NCBI RefSeq assembly: GCF_013602415.1 | Contig: NZ_WPAG02000003.1 | Coordinates: 558,001-622,000, forward strand | DNA: 64,000 nt | Reading direction: 5' to 3' | Source: Rhodococcus sp. B50 | GTDB taxonomy: Bacteria > Actinomycetota > Actinomycetes > Mycobacteriales > Mycobacteriaceae | Shown here: positions 44,009 through 53,737 of the stretch, in pieces | Position numbering within the stretch: position 1 is the first letter of the stretch | Layout of the letters: each line of letters opens with the position of its first letter | Translations under genes and position numbers: made by a program | Notes under the pieces: generated by a model | The model's database searches: none | What the model was told of the DNA's origin: nothing | Seen by the model: the letters and a program-made list of their open reading frames with translations, nothing else

Positions 44009-45367
44009 TCAACCAGTCACCTTCACCGTGGATTCCTCGTCGAGACCCGCACCCGCACCCGCAGCCACAGCCGTGCGCCCTATGGCTCTGTCGATCGAGC
44101 GTCGCGACAGAGCGAGGACCACGAGTCCGGCCAGCGACGCGACCATCACCAGATACGCCGGTGCGAAGCTGTTGCCGGAGACGCTCACCACGAAATGTGT
44201 GGCGGACGGCGTCAACCCTGCACCGAAGATCACACCGATGTTGAACGCCAGGGCCGCACCCGAGTACCGGATGTGGGGCGGGAACAGGGCTGTGGCCATA
44301 CCGAGCATGGGCGGATTCTGGGTCCCCGTCGCCAGCTGCCACAACGCCATCATGGGGGCGAGAGCAAGAAGGCTGGTGGTCGTATTGATCAGCATGAAGA
44401 GCGGGATCGCAATGGCGAGCGAGCAGACCAGACCGATTGCGAGCACAGGAACCGGCCCGATCCGATCCATGAGCCGGCCGGCCAGGAGCATGCCCAACCC
44501 GTTGAAGACGAGCACTGACCCGAGCAGGAGATAGGTGTGCGCCGGCGGCATCTCCAATGTGCCGATCAGGTACACCGTCATGTAGGTGGTGCCCACGCTT
44601 CCGACGATGTTCACCACCATCGCGAACAGAGCGACACGGGCGATGTTCTTCGGATACGCGCGTACCGCAGCAAGCGCAGGAGTCTTCACGATTTCGAACT
44701 TCTCCACCATTCGCCGGAATTCCGGGGAGTCCTCGAGCCCCATCCGAACCCACAGCGTGACGAGGGTGAGCGGAAGACAGAGCAGGAACGGAATCCGCCA
44801 GCCCCAATCACTCATCTCGGATGACGTCACCGACAGGGCGATGATCCCCGCGACAATGCCGGCCAGTCCGACCCCCGCCGTCGACCCGAGAGGAGTCAGT
44901 GCGCTGTAGAAGCCCTTCTTGCCCTGGGGAGCAGACTCGGTGACATAGGTTGCCGATCCGATGATCTCACCACCGGCAGAGAATCCTTGGACGAGTCGTG
45001 CTGCGACCAGCAGAATCGGAGCGAACAGACCGATCGCAGCGTAGGTGGGCAGGACACCGATCGCCACGGACGCGGTACCCATGATCACGACGGTGGCGAC
45101 CAAGGCGGTCTTGCGGCCGTGGCGATCGCCCAGCCACCCGAAGAAGATGCCGCCGAGAGGACGCACCAGGTATCCGGAGGCGAATACCAGAAGTCCCGAG
45201 AGGATCGAAGTTGCTCGATTGTCGCTGGGGAAGAACTGCGGAGAGATCACCACGGCCAGGTGGCCGTAACTGATGAATTCGAAGTACTCGATCAGGGTTC
45301 CGAGAAAACCCGCTAGACCAGCTCTCCTACTCGCGGAGGAACTCAATTCGGCGTTGTGGTTCGACAT
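44009..45367 (-). CDS. MFS transporter, metabolite:H+ symporter (MHS) type
   Basis: 452 residues from ATG 45367, with AGGGG upstream; GTG 45373 is an alternative. Twelve hydrophobic segments. Typical MHS features: GTLIEYFEFISYG at the first segment, GWLGDRHGRKTALV loop (motif A), LVQGFSAGGEIIGSATYVTES and GWRIPFLL. MHS carriers import organic acids such as dicarboxylates, aromatic acids or osmolytes. It sits at the end of the minus-strand cluster with an AMP ligase, so uptake of the acid that the ligase activates is likely. Confidence 0.9.
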   Translation of the reverse strand: MSNHNAELSSSASRRAGLAGFLGTLIEYFEFISYGHLAVVISPQFFPSDNRATSILSGLLVFASGYLVRPLGGIFFGWLGDRHGRKTALVATVVIMGTASVAIGVLPTYAAIGLFAPILLVAARLVQGFSAGGEIIGSATYVTESAPQGKKGFYSALTPLGSTAGVGLAGIVAGIIALSVTSSEMSDWGWRIPFLLCLPLTLVTLWVRMGLEDSPEFRRMVEKFEIVKTPALAAVRAYPKNIARVALFAMVVNIVGSVGTTYMTVYLIGTLEMPPAHTYLLLGSVLVFNGLGMLLAGRLMDRIGPVPVLAIGLVCSLAIAIPLFMLINTTTSLLALAPMMALWQLATGTQNPPMLGMATALFPPHIRYSGAALAFNIGVIFGAGLTPSATHFVVSVSGNSFAPAYLVMVASLAGLVVLALSRRSIDRAIGRTAVAAGAGAGLDEESTVKVTG

Positions 45368-45515
45368 CGACACCCCTGTTCTTGTGGGTCGTATGGCTGT
45401 TCAGGATCGTCGGACCTGCCTGGCAACACGGTGGCCCGCCGATCCGAGAAGGTTGCGTCACGTAGCGGATGGCGTCGCGGAACACTGCCGCAACGGTCTG
45501 CAGGACTCCGTTCGC

Positions 45516-47123
45516 TCAGGTCAATCGCGCCGACAATTCGGCCTTTCGAATCTTTCCTGTGGCGGTTCTCGGAAAATCGTCGACCATGAACCACCTGGTA
45601 GGGCGCATTCTGCGAGGAAGTTTCGATTCCGCGAATGCTGCCAGCTCGGATTCGGTGAGAGGGGAACCGACGGATACACGGACCGCCGCGACCGCACATT
45701 CGCCGAGTCGCTCGTCCGGTATGCCGAAGACGGCGACTTCCTGCACTCCCTCGCATCCGGCCAGCACCGACTCGATTTCCGCCGGGTACAGATTTTCTCC
45801 TCCGCGGACCACGACGTCGCGCAGGCGGGAATGGAACTTGACCACGCCATTGCTCATCGAGCACAGGTCGCCGGTGCGCATCCATCCGTTCTCGTCGTAT
45901 GCGGGTTCGATCGTGCCGTTGTCGCGCAGGTATCCCGCCATGATCAGTGGACCGCGAACACACAATTCGCCCACGTCACCTTCCGCGACGACCCGATCGC
46001 CGTCCACCACGCAGTAGTCGCGTCCCGGCAATGGCCGGCCGAGGGTCCGCGTCCGCTCGTACAAGGGGTCGTCACGGGCGCTGATCGTCATCACGGGCGC
46101 TTCGCTCTGACCGTAGGCGACCACGAATCGGATCCCCAGCCTGTCCTCGATCGAGTCGATCATCGCCGGTTCGACACTCGAGGCCCCACCGATCATCGTC
46201 TCCACCGACTCGAAGTCCTCGGCGGTGACGCCGTCCAGGGCCAAGATATCGAGAACCATCGTGGGTACGAGGCCGACCATGGACGGCCGAACAAGCCTAA
46301 TGGTCCGCACGATCGTGGCGGGGTCGAGCTTGTCCACCGCGACGTACGCCCCGCCGATGCACAACGAACATATGACCGCACCGACCGACCCACCGATGTG
46401 GTCGAGGGGGAGCGGATTGAACATGGTGGTGCCGTCGTCGGCTCCCGCCGCCGCCATGTAGTGCTGCGCTGCCCCCAGGACCGCCCTGTGGGTGAGCACG
46501 GCGATCTTCGGCCGGCCAGTGGTCCCGGACGTGAACTGCAACAGGAACGGGTCGTCGGCGGCGGCTCCTTCCGGATCTCCGGTCATCGATCCGCCCTCGG
46601 CCTCGAGTTCCGCGACGTCAACGACTTTCACCGAAGCAGGGACCTTGTCGGCGAACGAGGTGCCTCCTACGGACACAATGAGGTCGAGGTCGGCGTGATC
46701 GCAGCGCGCCGCCACACCGTCCGGCGTGTCCCGGACCGGGAGCGGCACGATGGAGCACCCGGCTCGGGCCGCTCCATACATGGCCAAAATCCATTGCACG
46801 CGATCGCGGCCGGCGATACCGACCCTGCGATTTCTGGGTTCTCGGTGGCGGATCGCACGGCCCACCGCAGTCGATCGCACGAACAGTTCGTCCCAGCTGA
46901 CGGCGCGGACCGTGTCGCCTTCGAGCCACCGGATCGCGTCCCATGCCGGCCATCTGCTCGCGGTTTCCCGAAACAGCTGGTCGATGGTGCCGGTGGCGAC
47001 GGAGGACGAATCGCCGCTTCCCCCGATGGGTAGGTAGGACCAGCCCGACTGGGCATTCTCACTACGGGACGGAAGTCCGTCGAACGGCGCCACATTTCCT
47101 CCATTTGTCGCTGCGTAGATCAT
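45516..47123 (-). CDS. AMP-dependent acid-CoA ligase
   Basis: 535 residues. Complete ANL set: P-loop LLQFTSGTTGRPKIAVLTH, A5 AYGQSEAPVMT, A7 WMRTGDLCSMSNG, A8 SRLRDVVVRGGENLYPAEIE and A10 FPRTATGKIRKAEL. It converts a carboxylic acid to its CoA ester. It resembles the FadD13/long-chain-like and aromatic acid ligases of actinomycetes. It is 148 bp upstream of the MHS transporter gene on the same strand. Confidence 0.9.
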   Translation of the reverse strand: MIYAATNGGNVAPFDGLPSRSENAQSGWSYLPIGGSGDSSSVATGTIDQLFRETASRWPAWDAIRWLEGDTVRAVSWDELFVRSTAVGRAIRHREPRNRRVGIAGRDRVQWILAMYGAARAGCSIVPLPVRDTPDGVAARCDHADLDLIVSVGGTSFADKVPASVKVVDVAELEAEGGSMTGDPEGAAADDPFLLQFTSGTTGRPKIAVLTHRAVLGAAQHYMAAAGADDGTTMFNPLPLDHIGGSVGAVICSLCIGGAYVAVDKLDPATIVRTIRLVRPSMVGLVPTMVLDILALDGVTAEDFESVETMIGGASSVEPAMIDSIEDRLGIRFVVAYGQSEAPVMTISARDDPLYERTRTLGRPLPGRDYCVVDGDRVVAEGDVGELCVRGPLIMAGYLRDNGTIEPAYDENGWMRTGDLCSMSNGVVKFHSRLRDVVVRGGENLYPAEIESVLAGCEGVQEVAVFGIPDERLGECAVAAVRVSVGSPLTESELAAFAESKLPRRMRPTRWFMVDDFPRTATGKIRKAELSARLT

Positions 47124-47505
47124 CTCGATGCGACCGGGCGTTCAGAAGAGCGTGAAGTGCACCGGCCGACGCGCCCTTGGGTCGCGATGCCGTCCTGACT
47201 CTGCCCGGGTTACGCCACTTTCCCACCCGCGCAAGGCCTTCCGCTACTCGCGTGGATCGAGCGGCGTCTCGTTAAGTAGTTAAACTGTTGCACTGTTCCG
47301 TGTCTTGCATAACCATACAAGCGTGTCGTGCGCCACACAATTGGTCGGTGGTGACCGGATCGGACGGAGGGTTCATGGACACCTCTCTCGCTCGAAACCG
47401 CTCCCCGAGAGAGGATTCGCGCATCACAAGACGGAGCGGTCATCGAGCTGGTCCATTGCACCTGAAATCGCGCCCCGCTGTATCGGCCGGGCGGTGAGCG
47501 AAATA
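47124..47505. other. Intergenic region, promoter of AMP ligase
   Basis: 382 bp between the HTH regulator stop and the AMP ligase start. I see no gene. An AT-rich stretch (TTAAGTAGTTAAACTG near 47271-47286) stands out and is a candidate promoter or operator for the ligase and transporter unit. The HTH regulator is the nearest candidate to bind it. Confidence 0.45.
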
Positions 47506-48270
47506 TCAACCTGTCGTCGCACTCTCGACAGTCGAGGGATCCGGACCATCCGGTGGACTTCGAAGAGTCACAGTGACACAACAACTCGGGGCGACGCCAT
47601 CACCGACCACCCTCAGCGCATCACGAAGCCCTGATCCTGCGATGAAGCCTGCCACATATCGCTCGTTGAGCGTGCAGACCACCTCAGGACTCGATTCGGA
47701 TACCCGGCGAAATGGGCAGTTGCCGAGCTGGATTCGACTGTTTCCGTTGTGGTGCGCCATGTAGCCGAGATGACTGAGCGTTTCGGAAAGGAACACCAGT
47801 GGATCCTCGCGGGTGCACGAGAATTGCGAGGCATGCTGATGGCCGCGAGCGAAGGCGATCTCGCCCGATCGCCGAATCAACCGGTCGTCGTCCGAATCGG
47901 CGGTGGCCTCTGCGAGGATGTCGGCCAGAAACTCGTACCTGCGAGGAGGTACGTTGACCTGCAACTCGACATCGTTTGCGGCGTAGTGCTTTGTGGGCCG
48001 CCCCGCCCCTGGGCCTCCTCGGCCCGGGGGGCGCGCAAACGACACCGACAGGAGGCCGGCGGCCGCAAGGCGATCGAGATGTGACGCCGCCGTGGATCGA
48101 TTGATCTTGACCTGAGTCGATACTTCGTCCCGTGTCACGGGGCGCGCAACCGACACCAGGTGTTCGTAGACCGCTCGAACCTGTGGATTGGCAACTACGG
48201 CGATGGGATCGATTGAGTGCGGTTGGCCCTCTGGGCTGCTTTCGAACGGCCGGTCTTCATCGGCGATCAC
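47506..48270 (-). CDS. Winged-helix regulator, SufR/ArsR-like
   Basis: 254 residues. N-terminal winged helix (AVYEHLVSVARPVTRDEVS, NRSTAASHLDRLAAAGLLS, then the wing GRPTKHYAA). The C-terminal domain has LGNCPFRRVSE...VVCTLNERYVAGFIAG, the Cys-containing pattern of helix-turn-helix regulators related to SufR, where cysteines can hold an Fe-S cluster. It may sense redox state, iron or an aromatic ligand. It probably controls the cupin-ligase-MHS cluster, but no site is proven. Confidence 0.75.
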   Translation of the reverse strand: MIADEDRPFESSPEGQPHSIDPIAVVANPQVRAVYEHLVSVARPVTRDEVSTQVKINRSTAASHLDRLAAAGLLSVSFARPPGRGGPGAGRPTKHYAANDVELQVNVPPRRYEFLADILAEATADSDDDRLIRRSGEIAFARGHQHASQFSCTREDPLVFLSETLSHLGYMAHHNGNSRIQLGNCPFRRVSESSPEVVCTLNERYVAGFIAGSGLRDALRVVGDGVAPSCCVTVTLRSPPDGPDPSTVESATTG

Positions 48271-48388
48271 GGCGCAGTCTCCACAACTGGAGTCGAATCA
48301 CTGGGAACGCCTGCATCGATCGAGGGAAAAGTGATCAGGACATCTGCTCGCGGATCGAACCGGGCAACCCGATCTGCATGGTGTGGTG

Positions 48389-48755
48389 TCATGAAAGCGT
48401 CTCCAAGGCCTGCGGATCGACGAAGGCACGGATACCGTCGAGCGATCTCGAAGACATCGATGACATGACTTGTCGTTTCGATACCGGCTGCCACGGTGGT
48501 GACTGTCAGGTGTGCTGCCACCTGGTCCCCATTGACGATCGCCAGAGTCGGAGGTGCGATGGTTGCTCCGATTCCACGCTCGACCAGAGCGTCCATGACC
48601 GAGCCGAAATGCTCACACCCATGGCGTACCGGGCTGCCCGCCGGCTCCTCGATGAAGGGGATCTCGGTGACGTTTCGGAGCCAGCTCTCCCGATCTGCGT
48701 TGTTGAAGTGCAGCCGATGCCGTTCGAGGGCTGCAAGTGCAAGCTCCTTGCTCAC
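48389..48755 (-). pseudogene. SnoaL-like NTF2-fold protein, frameshifted at C-terminus
   Basis: GTG 48755 opens VSKELALAALERHRLHFNN, an NTF2-fold N-terminus, through HLTVTTVAAGIETTSHVIDVFEIA. Near 48440 the natural continuation DGIRAFVDPQALETLS and its stop at 48389 lie in another frame; the present frame runs on to 48267 instead. One indel explains this. Thus the last ~16 residues are replaced by about 58 unrelated ones. It lies 10 bp after the cupin gene, in the same unit. Confidence 0.7.
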
Positions 48756-48765
48756 CGGCGCCGCA

Positions 48766-49233
48766 TCACCTCGCGGTCGACACGGAGGCGGAGTCTGTGT
48801 GCTTCTCTGCGAGCGCATTCCAGACTTGACTCAGAAGCACGTGCGGCTCGACCGGGGGAAGATCCTGCTCCGGTTCGCCGAGCACGGTGGGATGGAAGCC
48901 GCGGCGGTCGGCGAAGATGTTCAGCATGAAGCAGCCCTCGGGTCCCGCCTCCTCCGGTCCGTAGACCGAACCCTTCTCCTGGAGGCGGATGTCGCCGGGC
49001 CCGTACCACTTCTTACCGACACGTAGGGAACCACGCAGAATGATCGACATGTAGTGGGTCTTGTGGTAGTGGACCGGCGATCGGAAGTTGGGTCCCACCT
49101 CCATGGGAAACACCGCCGGATCGGTCTCGCCGTCACCGAGAAAGAACGCGGCGAAGCGGGTGCCATCGTCCATGACGGCGAAATCGGGATCGTCGAGAAT
49201 GGTCTCGTAACGCCCGCGGGCCGTTCGTTCCAT
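48766..49233 (-). CDS. Cupin-domain protein
   Basis: 155 residues. Cupin beta-barrel with the metal-binding motif region VHYHKTHYMSIILRGSLRVG (two or three His plus downstream residues) and second motif GPEGCFMLNIFADRRGFHP. Related to the ChrR/acetylacetone-dioxygenase-like cupins, which bind Fe or Zn and can oxidise diketones or act in sensing. It heads the minus-strand unit with the NTF2-fold remnant. Function not determined. Confidence 0.78.
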   Translation of the reverse strand: MERTARGRYETILDDPDFAVMDDGTRFAAFFLGDGETDPAVFPMEVGPNFRSPVHYHKTHYMSIILRGSLRVGKKWYGPGDIRLQEKGSVYGPEEAGPEGCFMLNIFADRRGFHPTVLGEPEQDLPPVEPHVLLSQVWNALAEKHTDSASVSTAR

Positions 49234-49484
49234 GGTTGGCTCCTTTGTCTTGAGTTCAGGCGCTTTCTGGCGCCAGGAACAGTGCCTGCTGGGGGAGTCG
49301 TGACTCTAACGCGGGGTGTGATATAGATCATTTCGGAACTTGACTGTATTGAAGGTCACCGAATCTGTAAAGACACAAACGGTATTTTTACAGATGCGCG
49401 TTGTGGCGCAGTGGACTCCGTGAAGAACCCACCGGAGCAAGGCGGTGTCGACGACCTCCGGGTACGTGGAACCGAAGATTCTCA

Positions 49485-49760
49485 CGCACTCAGGGCTGAA
49501 GGCTGCTGTCATGCAACAATTCACCGGCGCCGCATGGCGGCGATGCCGGGTGCACCTCATGCGGAACCTGCGCCGCGCCGATGTCGTGGAGATCCTCTCG
49601 ATCCCGGCGGCGTTCCTGCGCCAGGCGACGGTGGTGATCGAACAGCACGACGAGTGGCAGGTCACCCGGCGCTACGTCTCCGACGTCTCCATGGTCGAAC
49701 TCAGGGCGGTCATTGCGGCGAAGGAACACGCCGCCGCCGAGCCCGCCCACGCGCGGGCGG
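49485..49760 (+). pseudogene. IS256-family transposase remnant with internal deletion
   Basis: Reads HSGLKAAVMQQFTGAAWRRC and HLMRNL, the IS256 core motif, then jumps directly to the C-terminal part (VVEILSIPAAFLRQATVV, EWQVTRRYVSDVSM). The portion between, including the final catalytic Glu region, is deleted. No flanking repeats were found. Confidence 0.7.
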
Positions 49761-49865
49761 GGTACTCGAAATTAGCTAGCATTCAGCACGACTCGTTGAT
49801 CACGACGCGGTGGCGCCACTTGATCCGAAGTCCACCACCTCGCGGGGTGCTGTCTTCACCGCACT

Positions 49866-49891
49866 GGCCGGGTCGCAGTCGCGACCCGGCC
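49866..49891. terminator. Perfect GC-rich hairpin
   Basis: 11-bp perfect arms (49866-49876, 49881-49891) with a 4-base loop. It lies after the IS256 remnant and before the AT-rich block at 49911. A terminator is likely but the gene it served is not recognisable. Confidence 0.6.
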
Positions 49892-49910
49892 GGGTTGTCG
49901 CGAACGCATA

Positions 49911-49931
49911 ACAGGTAGATAATTAATCTGT
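49911..49931. promoter_or_regulatory. AT-rich motif like those before cassettes 1 and 3
   Basis: Begins ACAGGTAGATA, identical to positions 4609-4619 before cassette 1, and ends with CTGT, giving ACAG/CTGT ends. No ligase gene follows; an IS5 remnant begins near 49970. It may be the orphaned promoter of a lost fifth cassette, or a chance match. Confidence 0.35.
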
Positions 49932-49969
49932 ATTAGCGACAAGCGCAACCTGAATATCCCGGAGACCTC

Positions 49970-50844
49970 GTGCCCAGCGTAGCGGTATCGGGGCGAGCGG
50001 ACCTCACCGACGCGCAGGGGGCGCGTCTGGCTCCGCTGCTGCCTTGCGTGACGAAGATCGGCCGTCCATCGAAGTGGCCGAAACGCAGCTCATCGACGGG
50101 ATCCGCTGGCGCATTCGCGTCGGCGCCCCGTGGCGGGACCCTGGCACACCGTCTACGGGCTGTTCCGCCGCTGGCAAGGTGACGGCACCTGGGTACACGT
50201 GCTGACCCGGTTGCAGACCATCGCCGACGCCGCCGACCAGATCGTCTGGGACGTCAGCGTCGACTCGACGATCATGCGGGCGCATCAGCACGCCGCCGGC
50301 GCCCGCCACCACGGCAGCGAGCAGGTCGAACCGCCCGGTGGTGTTGCGACCGAACCGGCCGACCACGCGTTGGGTCGCTTCCGTGGTGGGTGGACGACGA
50401 AGCTGCATCTGGCGTGCGAGCAGCATCGACGGCCGCCCGCGCTGCTGCTGACAGCCGGTCGGCACGGGGACAGTCCGCAGTTCACCGCCGTGTTGGACGC
50501 GATCCGAGTACCCCGGTTCGGTGCCGGCCGGGCGCGCACGCGACCGGATCGGGTGCTGGCGGACAAGGCCTACAGCTCCCGAGCGAACCGGGCCTACCTG
50601 CGCCATCGTGGGATCAAGGCCACCATTGGCGATCCCGTCCGATCAGCTCGCCCACCGCCGCAACCGCGGCTTCGATGGTGGGCGACCACCGGTCTTCGAC
50701 CGCACCGTCTACCGGCAGCGGCATGCCGTCGAATGCGGCATCAACCAACTCGAGCAGTTCCGGGCGGTGGCCACCCGCTTCGACAAGCTCGCAGTGCGGT
50801 ATCTGGCCACCGTCCAGATCGCCGCAATCAGTCAGTGGCTATGA
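49970..50844 (+). pseudogene. IS5-family transposase, frameshifted
   Basis: DDE transposase in three frames: start LTDAQGARLAPLLP and KIGRPSKWPKR, then WHTVYGLFRRWQGDGTW, VSVDSTIMRAHQHAAGA (first Asp) and LTAGRHGDSPQF, then after another shift RRNRGFDGGRPPVFD and NQLEQFRAVATRFDKLAVRY. The right end GACCTTTTGAAACACGCC lies at 50851-50868 and abuts the IS630 repeat; a matching left end is not found, so the element is truncated. Confidence 0.75.
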
Positions 50845-50868
50845 GACAGCGACCTTTTGAAACACGCC

Positions 50869-51900
50869 CTAGTGTTCTGAGTCAGGAATTCTGTTCAAAT
50901 ATGACGCGAGGCGTTCGAGGATCTCGTCCGCGGTCTTGGTCCACACATAGGGTTTCGGGTCGGTGTTCCACTGTGCGATCCAGGACCGAATGTCCTTCTC
51001 CAAAGCCTGAATCGACTTGTGTACCCCGCGGCGGATCTGCTTGTTGGTCAACTCGGCGAACCACCGCTCGACGAGATTGAGCCAGGACGAGCCGGTCGGG
51101 GTGAAGTGCAGGTGGAACCGTGGATGCGCCAGCAGCCACGCCTTGATTGCCAGCGTCTTGTGGGTGGCGTAGTTGTCGAGCACCAGATGCAGATCCAGAC
51201 CCGGTGGGGTCTGCTTGTCCAAGGTCATGAGGAACTTCTTGAACTCGTCGGCACGGTGGCGGCGATGCAGTGACCCGATCACCTTTCCCGATGCGACGTC
51301 GAGGGCGGCGAACAAGGTGGTGGTGCCGGCACGCACGTAGTCGGAGGTCATCCGCTGCGGCACGCCGGGCATCATCGGCAGCACCGGCTGCGACCGGTCC
51401 AGCGCCTGGATCTGCGACTTCTCGTCGACACAGAACACCAGCGCCCGCTCCGGCGGATCGAGATACAGGCCCACCACGTCGTGGACCTTGTCGACGAAGA
51501 ACGGATCGGTCGAGAGCTTGAAGCCCTCGGTGCGGTGGGGCTGCAACCCGAAGGCCCGCCAGATCCGCGAGACCGTCGACTGCGACAGGCCCATCTCCTG
51601 CGCCATCGTCCGCGTCGACCAGTGCGTCGCGTTCTTCGGTGTCGTCTCGAGCGTCCGGGTCACCACCTCGGCGACCTGGGCATCGGTCACCGATCGCGGC
51701 CCACCCGATCGGGGCATGTCCCCGAGGCCTGCAATGCGGTGCTCGAGGAAGCGAGATCTCCAGCGTCCCACCGCATGTTGCGTCGAACCGAGGCGAGCGG
51801 CCACCTCCTTGTTCGAGATGCCGTCCGCACAGGCGAGGATGATCCGGCATCGCAACGCCCACGCCTGAGGTGTCGACGAGCGCCGCACCCAGCCCTCCAC
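50869..51900 (-). CDS. IS630-family transposase
   Basis: DDE transposase with VFCVDEKSQIQALDRSQP (first Asp-Glu), LHLVLDNYATHKT (second Asp) and SSWLNLVERWFAELT (Glu), plus an N-terminal paired HTH (SNKEVAARLGSTQHAVGRW). The stop codon lies inside the terminal repeat. The family's usual N-terminus (ARTGRPKAELVLSDDERS) is present in frame upstream, but the expected ATG at 51960 reads ATA. The gene must use a downstream GTG (51900) or is impaired. Confidence 0.85.
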   Translation of the reverse strand: MEGWVRRSSTPQAWALRCRIILACADGISNKEVAARLGSTQHAVGRWRSRFLEHRIAGLGDMPRSGGPRSVTDAQVAEVVTRTLETTPKNATHWSTRTMAQEMGLSQSTVSRIWRAFGLQPHRTEGFKLSTDPFFVDKVHDVVGLYLDPPERALVFCVDEKSQIQALDRSQPVLPMMPGVPQRMTSDYVRAGTTTLFAALDVASGKVIGSLHRRHRADEFKKFLMTLDKQTPPGLDLHLVLDNYATHKTLAIKAWLLAHPRFHLHFTPTGSSWLNLVERWFAELTNKQIRRGVHKSIQALEKDIRSWIAQWNTDPKPYVWTKTADEILERLASYLNRIPDSEH

Positions 51901-52007
51901 CGCGGAACGTTCGTCGTCGGACAGGACCAGCTCGGCCTTCGGCCGCCCAGTACGCGCTATCCACTGATCCTACTATTATGTATGGAACTCCTGACTCGTA
52001 ACACTAG
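50869..52007 (-). mobile_element. IS630-family insertion sequence
   Basis: 23-bp terminal inverted repeats at 50869-50891 and 51985-52007 agree at 20 of 23 positions and both begin CTAG (in outward sense), fitting TA target duplication. One transposase gene fills the element. Complete element of about 1.14 kb. Confidence 0.85.
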
Positions 52008-52088
52008 GCTAGTTGACATGGCGAGCTGCCCACAGTTTGGTTTCCGAATCCGGTGATGAATCGATGGCCTTCCTGGAAGGCTCCGACC

Positions 52089-52344
52089 ATGCCTCGTCCC
52101 TATCCTCCCGAGTTTGGTGCCCGAGCCGTCGCGTTGGTTCGATCCGGCAAACAGGTCAACCAGACCGCCTACGAACTGGGTATCAGCGCCGGATGTCTGC
52201 ACACATGGCTCAAGCAGGACCGTATCGATCGCGGAGAGATACCGGGCAACTCCACTGCCGAACCTGCAGAGCTGCGCGCTGCCCGCAGGCGAATCCGAGA
52301 GCTCGGAACGGAACTGTCGATCATCCTGCAGGCATCAAATTTTC
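52089..52344 (+). pseudogene. IS3-family OrfA, 5' part, split by ISL3
   Basis: ATG 52089 opens MPRPYPPEFGARAVALV with HTH QTAYELGISAGCLHTWL and the start of the zipper (RRRIRELGTELSIILQAS). It is interrupted exactly at the 8-bp duplication AAATTTTC (52337-52344) where the ISL3 element starts. The other side resumes at 53738. Confidence 0.8.
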
Positions 52345-53737
52345 GGCTCTACTGCTCTGAATGTGGATGCCCGGGTATGTGGTATGGACAGGTGGTAAGT
52401 GGTGGGCGCACGGGCCGCTCGTAAGGTCGAAAGCTCCTACACTCATCCACCTGCTGGAGCTGACCCGTGCGCGCCACCACACTACTCACCCGACTGCTGT
52501 GCCTGCCGAACACCACCGTCCGCGACGTCGAGATCGTCGATGACCGGGTACGGGTCGCGGTGCGTCCGAAACGCCACCGGATGCGGTGCCCACACTGCGA
52601 CTATTCGACCCGCCACCGCTACGACACCCGCGACGTCGATTCGTCGTGGCGGCACCTGGACCTGGGCGGACGCATCTGTGTGCTCACCCTGCGGCGCCGG
52701 CGACTGCACTGCCCGGAGCGCGGGGTGTTGGCGGAGGCCGTCGACTTCGCCCGCCCCGGATCGGGGTTCACCCGCGACTTCGAGGACCTGGCGGTGTGGC
52801 TGGCCACCAAGTGTGACAAGTCCACCGTGTCGGTGTTCTGCCGAATCACCTGGCGCACCGTCGGCGCCATGTGCACCCGGGTCGCCGCCGAGAAGCTCGA
52901 CCCGGACCGGCTGGCGGATCTGGTCGACATCGGCGTCGACGAGATCTCCTGGCGCCGACACCACAAGTACCTGACCCTGGTTTCCGACCACGACACCGGA
53001 ACGATCGTGTGGGGCACCGAAGGCAAGTCCGCCGCCGCCCTCGACGAGTTCTTCACCGGCGCGCTGCCCGCCGACGCGGCCGAGAAGGTCGAGGCGGCGA
53101 AAGATGGACCTCGGTCCGGCCTATCGGAAGTCGGTGCGCGCCCACGCCCCGCAGGCGACGATCTGTTTCGATCCGTTCCATGTCGTCAAATTGGCCACCG
53201 CCGCGCTCGACGACGTGCGCCGCCGTCAGTGGCAACTCGCGCGCACCCTGTCGGACAAGCAGATCGCGAAAACCTACAAGGGAGCCCGGTGGGCGTTGTT
53301 GAAGAATCCCGACAACCTCACCGCCACACAGCAATCCACCCTCGATTCACTCAAACGCCACGGTGGTGCTCTGATGCGTGCCTACGAGTTGAAGGAGGCC
53401 CTGCGGGCGGTGTTTGCCGGTGACCTCGACGCCGAGCAGGTACTCACCATGCTCGGACGATGGTGTTCGTGGGCGCAGCGGTGCCGCATCCCGCAGTTCG
53501 TCAAGGTCGGCAGGACGATCCGGGAACACCAGGGCGGCATCCTCGCTGCAGTGACCCGGGGACTGGCCAATGGACGCCATGAGGGACTGAACAACAAGGT
53601 CCGGTTGATCATTCGCCGGGCCTACGGATTCCACACCGCGGAGAATGCGCTCGCGATGGTCATGCTCACCTGCGGACCGGTCACGCTGACTCTCCCATAC
53701 CACACCGACCGTCACCCACATTCATGACAAGAGAGCC
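52345..53737 (+). mobile_element. ISL3-family insertion sequence with 8-bp target duplication
   Basis: 1393-bp element. Ends share about 25-bp inverted repeats starting GGCTCT (52345-52369 and 53713-53737). The flanks repeat AAATTTTC at 52337-52344 and 53738-53745, the 8-bp duplication expected for ISL3. It landed in an IS3 orfA. Confidence 0.9.
52467..53727 (+). pseudogene. ISL3-family transposase, one frameshift
   Basis: GTG 52467 opens the zinc-finger part (MRCPHC..., LHCPERGV) and HTH. The DDE core starts DIGVDEISWRRHHKYLTLV. Near 53100 the frame shifts, and LDLGPAYRKSVRAHAP-type sequence, FDPFHVVKLA, the helical insert and GLANGRHEGLNNKVRLI with the final Glu continue in another frame to 53727. 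The shift falls at GCGGCGAAAGATGG, so slippage or an indel is possible. Length is full once joined. Confidence 0.8.
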
